A stretch of 6,966 nucleotides of DNA from Actinomycetales bacterium (GTDB lineage Bacteria; Actinomycetota; Actinomycetes; Mycobacteriales; Mycobacteriaceae). How positions within the stretch are numbered: the first letter of the stretch is position 1; each line of letters opens with the position of its first letter. Position numbers and translations under genes: made by a program. This document shows, in pieces, positions 4,309-6,966 of the stretch. The stretch covers positions 1 to 6,966 of the forward strand of contig DUTZ01000036.1 of NCBI GenBank assembly GCA_012841845.1. Reading direction: 5' to 3'. The notes below the pieces were generated by a model. The model was not told where the DNA came from and searched no databases. It was given only the letters and a program-made list of their open reading frames with translations.

Positions 4309-5799
4309 TCAGCGGGTCACGGTGAGCGAGACGCGCCCCTCGCGGTCCGAGCGGACGACCAGCTTCTGGGCGTCCGGCGCGGAGACGACGTGCCCGCCGT
4401 CGACGGTGACGCGGTAGCCGTCGGGGTACTGGCGGCGGGGGACGGTGACGACGGTGTCGGACCCCGGCCCGAAGGCGGGTCCGCCGCCGGCGCGCGCGGT
4501 GTCCCACTCGAGGCGGAACACGCCGGCGGCGGGGTCGAAGCCGTAGGAGACCGGGATGCCGGAGACGGCGGTGGGCCGCGGCGCGGAGAGGGCGTGGAGC
4601 TTGGCCTGGTCGGCGTGCGCGGCCGGGTCGGGGACGTGGGCGTCCATGATGATCCCCTGCTCGCCGGGGCCGGAGGTGGTGGGGTCGCCGCAGTCGCAGT
4701 AGGCCCAGTACTGCCAGCCGATCATGCGGCGCTCGGCGGCGCGGACGACCGGGGTGATGGTCTCGGGGTTCTTCTTGGCGCCGTACTCGGTGAGCAGCAC
4801 GGGGGCGTCGTCGCGGCCGGCGCGCTCCTGGGCCATGGCGATGGTGTGCTCGTCGAGGATCTCGCAGCCCACGTTGACGCCCACGGTGATGGCGGGGATG
4901 CAGTAGGAGTGGAAGCTCAACGCCTGTCCGGGCACGCCGGGGGCGGGGGCGTTGACCTGGGCGCCGGGGTTGGAGACGGCGAAGGGCTCGTAGAAGACGG
5001 GCGTGTGGGGGTCGGCGGCGCGGATGGCGTGGGCGGCCTTGCGGTGCAGGTCGCCGAGCCGGGCGTTCTGGTCCACGCAGAGGGCCTCGGTGAAGCAGCC
5101 GGGCCAGTTGAACCCGGGCATGGGCTCGTTGAGGATGTCGTAGCCCATCACGCCCGGCTCGCCGGCGAAGAACCCGGCGACGTGCCCCCACATGGCGGCG
5201 TAACGGTCGAGCAGTCCCACCCCGCCGGGGCCGGGCGCGTTGTGGAGGAACTCCTCGTACTGCCGCAGCAGGGCGGGCATGAAGAACATGTTGGCGGGGA
5301 AGCCCAGGCGCGGTTCGGCGGGCCAGTCGTGGACGGTCACGGCCCAGTCGGGCGCGAACTCGCCCTGGAAGCGCTCGTGGTACTGGTCCTGGTGGCTGTC
5401 GAGCAGCACGCGGATGCCCCGCGCGTGCAGCAGCCGCGCGGTGTCGCGGACCTGCGCGAGGTAGGCGTCGTCGTACTCACCCGGGCGCGGTTCGACGCCC
5501 TTCCAGATGATGCCCAGCCGCACGCTGTCGAAGCCCTCCGCGGCGAGCAGGTCGGCGTCGGCGGCGTCGAAGCCCAGGGAGGCCGGGGTGTAGGGGGCGT
5601 GTTTGGCCACCACGTTGACGCCGTGGGTGATGACGACACGGCCGCGCTCGTCCACCAGCCACCGGCCCGCGGTGGAGACGGGCCCGGCGGGGTCGGGGCC
5701 GGGGGCCGGTGCCCCGGTGGCGGGGGAGGGGACGACGACGAGGGCGACCGCCGCGACGAGGGAGGTCACGAGCGTGGTGAGTCGGTCGCGCAGGCGCAT
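4309..5799 (-). CDS. Secreted glycoside hydrolase family 5, endoglycoceramidase-like
   Basis: Encodes 496 residues. A signal peptide (MRLRDRL, hydrophobic to about residue 23, then SPATGA) is probably cleaved near residue 30; no lipobox, so the enzyme should be released. The TIM barrel shows ITHGVNVVAKHAPY (57-70), SVRLGIIWKGVEP (92-104), LLDSHQDQYHE (132-142), the acid/base Glu225 in DILNEPMPG, SFHSYC (295-300) and the nucleophile Glu338 in LLTEYGA, followed by WQYWAYCD. This motif order and the length match bacterial endoglycoceramidases such as Rhodococcus EGCase II (about 490 residues), which cleave the bond between oligosaccharide and ceramide in glycosphingolipids. From about 410 a C-terminal beta-sandwich follows. 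Six cysteines (235, 241, 300, 312, 368, 370) fit an exported, disulfide-bonded protein. Substrate range (glucosyl-, galactosyl- or fungal/plant lipids) cannot be read from sequence. ATG 5799 has GGGGA 5 bases upstream; the upstream open frame crosses the kstR2 gene and is rejected. It is divergent from kstR2. Confidence 0.88.
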   Translation of the reverse strand: MRLRDRLTTLVTSLVAAVALVVVPSPATGAPAPGPDPAGPVSTAGRWLVDERGRVVITHGVNVVAKHAPYTPASLGFDAADADLLAAEGFDSVRLGIIWKGVEPRPGEYDDAYLAQVRDTARLLHARGIRVLLDSHQDQYHERFQGEFAPDWAVTVHDWPAEPRLGFPANMFFMPALLRQYEEFLHNAPGPGGVGLLDRYAAMWGHVAGFFAGEPGVMGYDILNEPMPGFNWPGCFTEALCVDQNARLGDLHRKAAHAIRAADPHTPVFYEPFAVSNPGAQVNAPAPGVPGQALSFHSYCIPAITVGVNVGCEILDEHTIAMAQERAGRDDAPVLLTEYGAKKNPETITPVVRAAERRMIGWQYWAYCDCGDPTTSGPGEQGIIMDAHVPDPAAHADQAKLHALSAPRPTAVSGIPVSYGFDPAAGVFRLEWDTARAGGGPAFGPGSDTVVTVPRRQYPDGYRVTVDGGHVVSAPDAQKLVVRSDREGRVSLTVTR

Positions 5800-5804
5800 G
5801 GCGG

Positions 5805-5809
5805 TCCCC
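5805..5809 (-). promoter_or_regulatory. Weak ribosome binding site of the endoglycoceramidase-like gene
   Basis: GGGGA on the minus strand, 5 bases before the ATG at 5799. It supports this Met, which directly precedes the signal peptide. Unlike the two lipoprotein genes, no TANNNT hexamer lies next to the start, so a leadered mRNA is expected here. Confidence 0.45.
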
Positions 5810-5837
5810 GATCTGATGCCGTTCTGCTGTGTCTCGC

Positions 5838-5843
5838 ACCCTA
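5838..5843 (-). promoter_or_regulatory. Possible -10 element for the endoglycoceramidase-like gene (TAGGGT)
   Basis: TAGGGT on the minus strand fits TANNNT and would give a 5' leader of roughly 30 bases that includes the GGGGA ribosome site. No recognisable -35 sits 16-18 bases upstream. The KstR2-type operator is about 50 bases upstream of this hexamer, too far for simple blocking of this promoter. Confidence 0.25.
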
Positions 5844-5892
5844 GACCGGCGGTACGACACGGAAGGCGGGTTCGCCTCGGCCGTTCCCCGCT

Positions 5893-5910
5893 GCCTAGCA
5901 AATGCTTGGT
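5893..5910. promoter_or_regulatory. KstR2-type operator upstream of kstR2 (autoregulatory)
   Basis: GCCTAGCAAATGCTTGGT matches the fadE30 operator (581-598) at 15 of 18 positions. The part at 5897-5910 matches the KstR2 motif AnCAAGnnCTTGnT except for A instead of G at 5902. It lies 3 bases upstream of the putative -10 of kstR2, where a bound repressor would cover the promoter spacer. This is the expected place for negative autoregulation by a TetR-family protein. One degenerate half suggests weaker binding than at fadE30. Confidence 0.82.
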
Positions 5911-5913
5911 TGG

Positions 5914-5919
5914 TAGACT
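5914..5919 (+). promoter_or_regulatory. Putative -10 element of kstR2 (TAGACT)
   Basis: TAGACT fits TANNNT and ends 6 bases before the ATG at 5926. No Shine-Dalgarno is present between them, so the kstR2 transcript is probably leaderless. The element sits directly downstream of the operator. Confidence 0.55.
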
Positions 5920-5925
5920 GCCCGC

Positions 5926-6507
5926 ATGACGAGCACGACCCGCCGCGAGGAATTGCTGGCGCTGGCCGCCGGCCTCTTCGCCGAGCGCGGCCTGCGCGCC
6001 ACCACGGTGCGCGACATCGCCGACGCCGCCGGGATCCTCTCCGGGAGCCTGTACCACCACTTCTCCTCCAAGGAGGCGATCGTCGACGAGATCCTCCGCG
6101 GGTTCCTCGACGCGCTGTTCGGGGAGTACCAGCGGATCGTCGACGCCGGGCTCGGCCCCCGCGAGACCCTCGAGGGCATGGTCCGGGCGTCGTTCGAGGC
6201 CATCCACCTGCACCGCGACGAGGTGGCCATCTACCAGGACGAGATCAAGCACCTGCGCGGCAACCCGCGCTTCGACTACCTGGGTCGGCGCAACACCGAG
6301 TTCCGCGCCATGTGGACCGACGTGCTGCGTCGCGGCATGGAGTCGGGGGAGTTCCGCTCGGACCTGGACCCCAAGCTCACCTACCGCTTCCTCCGAGACA
6401 CCGTGTGGGTGGCCGTCCGCTGGTACCGACCGGAGGACGCCATCGACCACGCGGAGATCGCGGACCAGTACCTGCACATCGTCCTCGACGGCCTGGCCGT
6501 CGACTGA
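5926..6507 (+). CDS. kstR2: TetR-family repressor KstR2 of the steroid C/D-ring regulon
   Basis: Encodes 193 residues. The TetR helix-turn-helix is at about residues 10-50 (LFAERGLRATTVRDIADAAG then GSLYHHFSSKEAIVDEIL), with the signature block RATTVRDIAD and ILSGSLYHHF that I recall as nearly unchanged in M. tuberculosis KstR2 (Rv3557c, 200 residues). The C-terminal ligand domain keeps IYQDE (102-106) and YRFLRDTVWVAVRWYRP (153-169). Arg157 and Trp161 appear to correspond to the Arg162/Trp166 pair reported to be important for binding HIP-CoA. Known role: dimeric repressor that releases DNA when the CoA thioester of the steroid-derived indane HIP is made. It has an operator in its own promoter (5893-5910) and a second at fadE30. 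The ATG at 5926 lacks a Shine-Dalgarno but has a correctly spaced -10. It is followed after 25 bases by fadA6, forming a likely operon. Confidence 0.95.
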   Translation: MTSTTRREELLALAAGLFAERGLRATTVRDIADAAGILSGSLYHHFSSKEAIVDEILRGFLDALFGEYQRIVDAGLGPRETLEGMVRASFEAIHLHRDEVAIYQDEIKHLRGNPRFDYLGRRNTEFRAMWTDVLRRGMESGEFRSDLDPKLTYRFLRDTVWVAVRWYRPEDAIDHAEIADQYLHIVLDGLAVD

Positions 6508-6520
6508 ACCGTCCCAACCC

Positions 6521-6526
6521 GAGGAG
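6521..6526 (+). promoter_or_regulatory. Ribosome binding site of fadA6 (GAGGAG)
   Basis: GAGGAG lies 6 bases before the ATG at 6533 in the 25-base gap after kstR2. It fixes the start of the thiolase and fits translation of an internal gene of an operon. Confidence 0.8.
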
Positions 6527-6532
6527 CACACC

Positions 6533-6966
6533 ATGACCCAGTCCGTGACCGGCCGCGAGGCCTACGTGATCGACGCCGTCCGGACCCCGGTCGGCAAGCG
6601 CGGCGGCGGCCTGGCCGCCCAGCACCCCGCCGACATGGGTGCGCACGTCATCAAGGCCGTGGTCGAGCGCACCGGGATCGACCCGGAGGTGGTCGACGAC
6701 GTGATCTTCGGCTGCGTCGACACGATCGGCCCCCAGGCCGGCAACATCGCGCGTTCGGCGTGGCTCGCCGCCGGGATGCCGCTGGGCGTGCCCGGCACCA
6801 CCGTGGACCGCCAGTGCGGCTCGAGCCAGCAGGCGATCCACTTCGGCGCCCAGGCCATCATGTCCGGCACCCAGGACGTCATCCTCTTCGGCGGCGTCCA
6901 GAACATGAGCGCGCTGCCCATCTCCTCGGCCATGCTCGCCGGCCGCGAGTACGGCTTCGACGACCC
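6533..6966 (+). CDS. fadA6: Acetyl-CoA acetyltransferase (thiolase) FadA6, 5' part (3' end outside window)
   Basis: The frame is open from ATG 6533 to the window end, giving the first 144 residues of a thiolase of about 390. Visible hallmarks are the N-terminal AYVIDAVRTPVGKRGGGLA, the loop VIFGCVDTIGPQAGNIAR, and the active-site block TTVDRQCGSSQQAI with the acyl-accepting Cys95. The His-Gly and second Cys motifs lie beyond the window. Being directly downstream of kstR2, it corresponds to FadA6 (Rv3556c), which removes acetyl-CoA from the propionyl side chain of 5-hydroxy-HIP-CoA after oxidation, yielding 5-OH-HIC-CoA, the substrate for IpdF. The family is certain; the FadA6 identity rests mainly on gene order and regulation. 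It is probably co-transcribed with kstR2 and thus repressed by it. Confidence 0.9.
   Translation, partial: MTQSVTGREAYVIDAVRTPVGKRGGGLAAQHPADMGAHVIKAVVERTGIDPEVVDDVIFGCVDTIGPQAGNIARSAWLAAGMPLGVPGTTVDRQCGSSQQAIHFGAQAIMSGTQDVILFGGVQNMSALPISSAMLAGREYGFDD

Noticed and set aside
2686..5799. Insert as a mobile element
   Set aside because: No transposase, integrase, terminal inverted repeats or target duplications are visible at either border, and base composition looks like that of the neighbours.
4390..5844. Long plus-strand open frame (484 codons) opposite the endoglycoceramidase-like gene
   Set aside because: Its translation is repetitive Gly/Val/Asp/His without recognisable motifs, while the minus-strand frame has catalytic motifs and a signal peptide.
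5800..6534. N-terminal extension of the glycoside hydrolase frame across the kstR2 gene
   Set aside because: The frame happens to stay open but runs antisense through kstR2 and the operator; the signal peptide begins at ATG 5799.

Overview
The window is very GC-rich with strong G/C third-position bias. Its gene content points to a mycolic-acid actinobacterium (order Mycobacteriales; a Dietzia, Gordonia or Rhodococcus-like genome is my guess, not proven by the sequence). The diagnostic set is four genes that match, by sequence and order, the KstR2-controlled part of the cholesterol/steroid pathway. In that pathway the last two steroid rings (C and D), carried as a propionyl-CoA-substituted methyl-indane (HIP-CoA), are broken down.

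Layout. (1) 1-528, plus strand: the 3' end of an X-Pro dipeptidyl-peptidase/CocE-type hydrolase, followed by a strong GC hairpin (540-564). (2) 611-2664, plus strand: a KstR2-type operator (581-598) and a probable leaderless promoter drive a two-gene operon, fadE30 (acyl-CoA dehydrogenase) and ipdF (short-chain dehydrogenase), joined by an ATGA overlap. A compact hairpin at 2665-2684 fills the gap to the convergent gene. (3) 2686-5799, minus strand: three exported proteins, namely two paralogous lipoproteins and a secreted glycoside hydrolase family 5 enzyme of the endoglycoceramidase type. (4) 5926-6966, plus strand: a second KstR2-type operator (5893-5910), kstR2 itself and the start of fadA6 (thiolase), which runs off the window.

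How the genes work together. FadE30, a thiolase (FadA6) and the SDR IpdF act in the cytoplasm on the propionyl side chain and ring of 5-hydroxy-HIP-CoA. KstR2 represses both transcription units until a CoA-linked pathway intermediate accumulates. The three minus-strand genes are not part of this known pathway. They occupy the gap between ipdF and kstR2, which as I recall holds an opposite-strand PPE gene in Mycobacterium tuberculosis. The secreted endoglycoceramidase-like enzyme would cleave glycosphingolipids, lipids that accompany sterols in eukaryotic membranes, so a joint host-lipid scavenging role is an attractive but untested idea.

Four of the gene starts (611, 3426, 4291, 5926) have a TANNNT -10 hexamer ending 6 or 7 bases before the ATG, the pattern expected of leaderless transcripts. 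There is no gene-free stretch over 300 bases; the longest intergenic region is 5800-5925. I saw no tRNA, rRNA, CRISPR array or insertion sequence.
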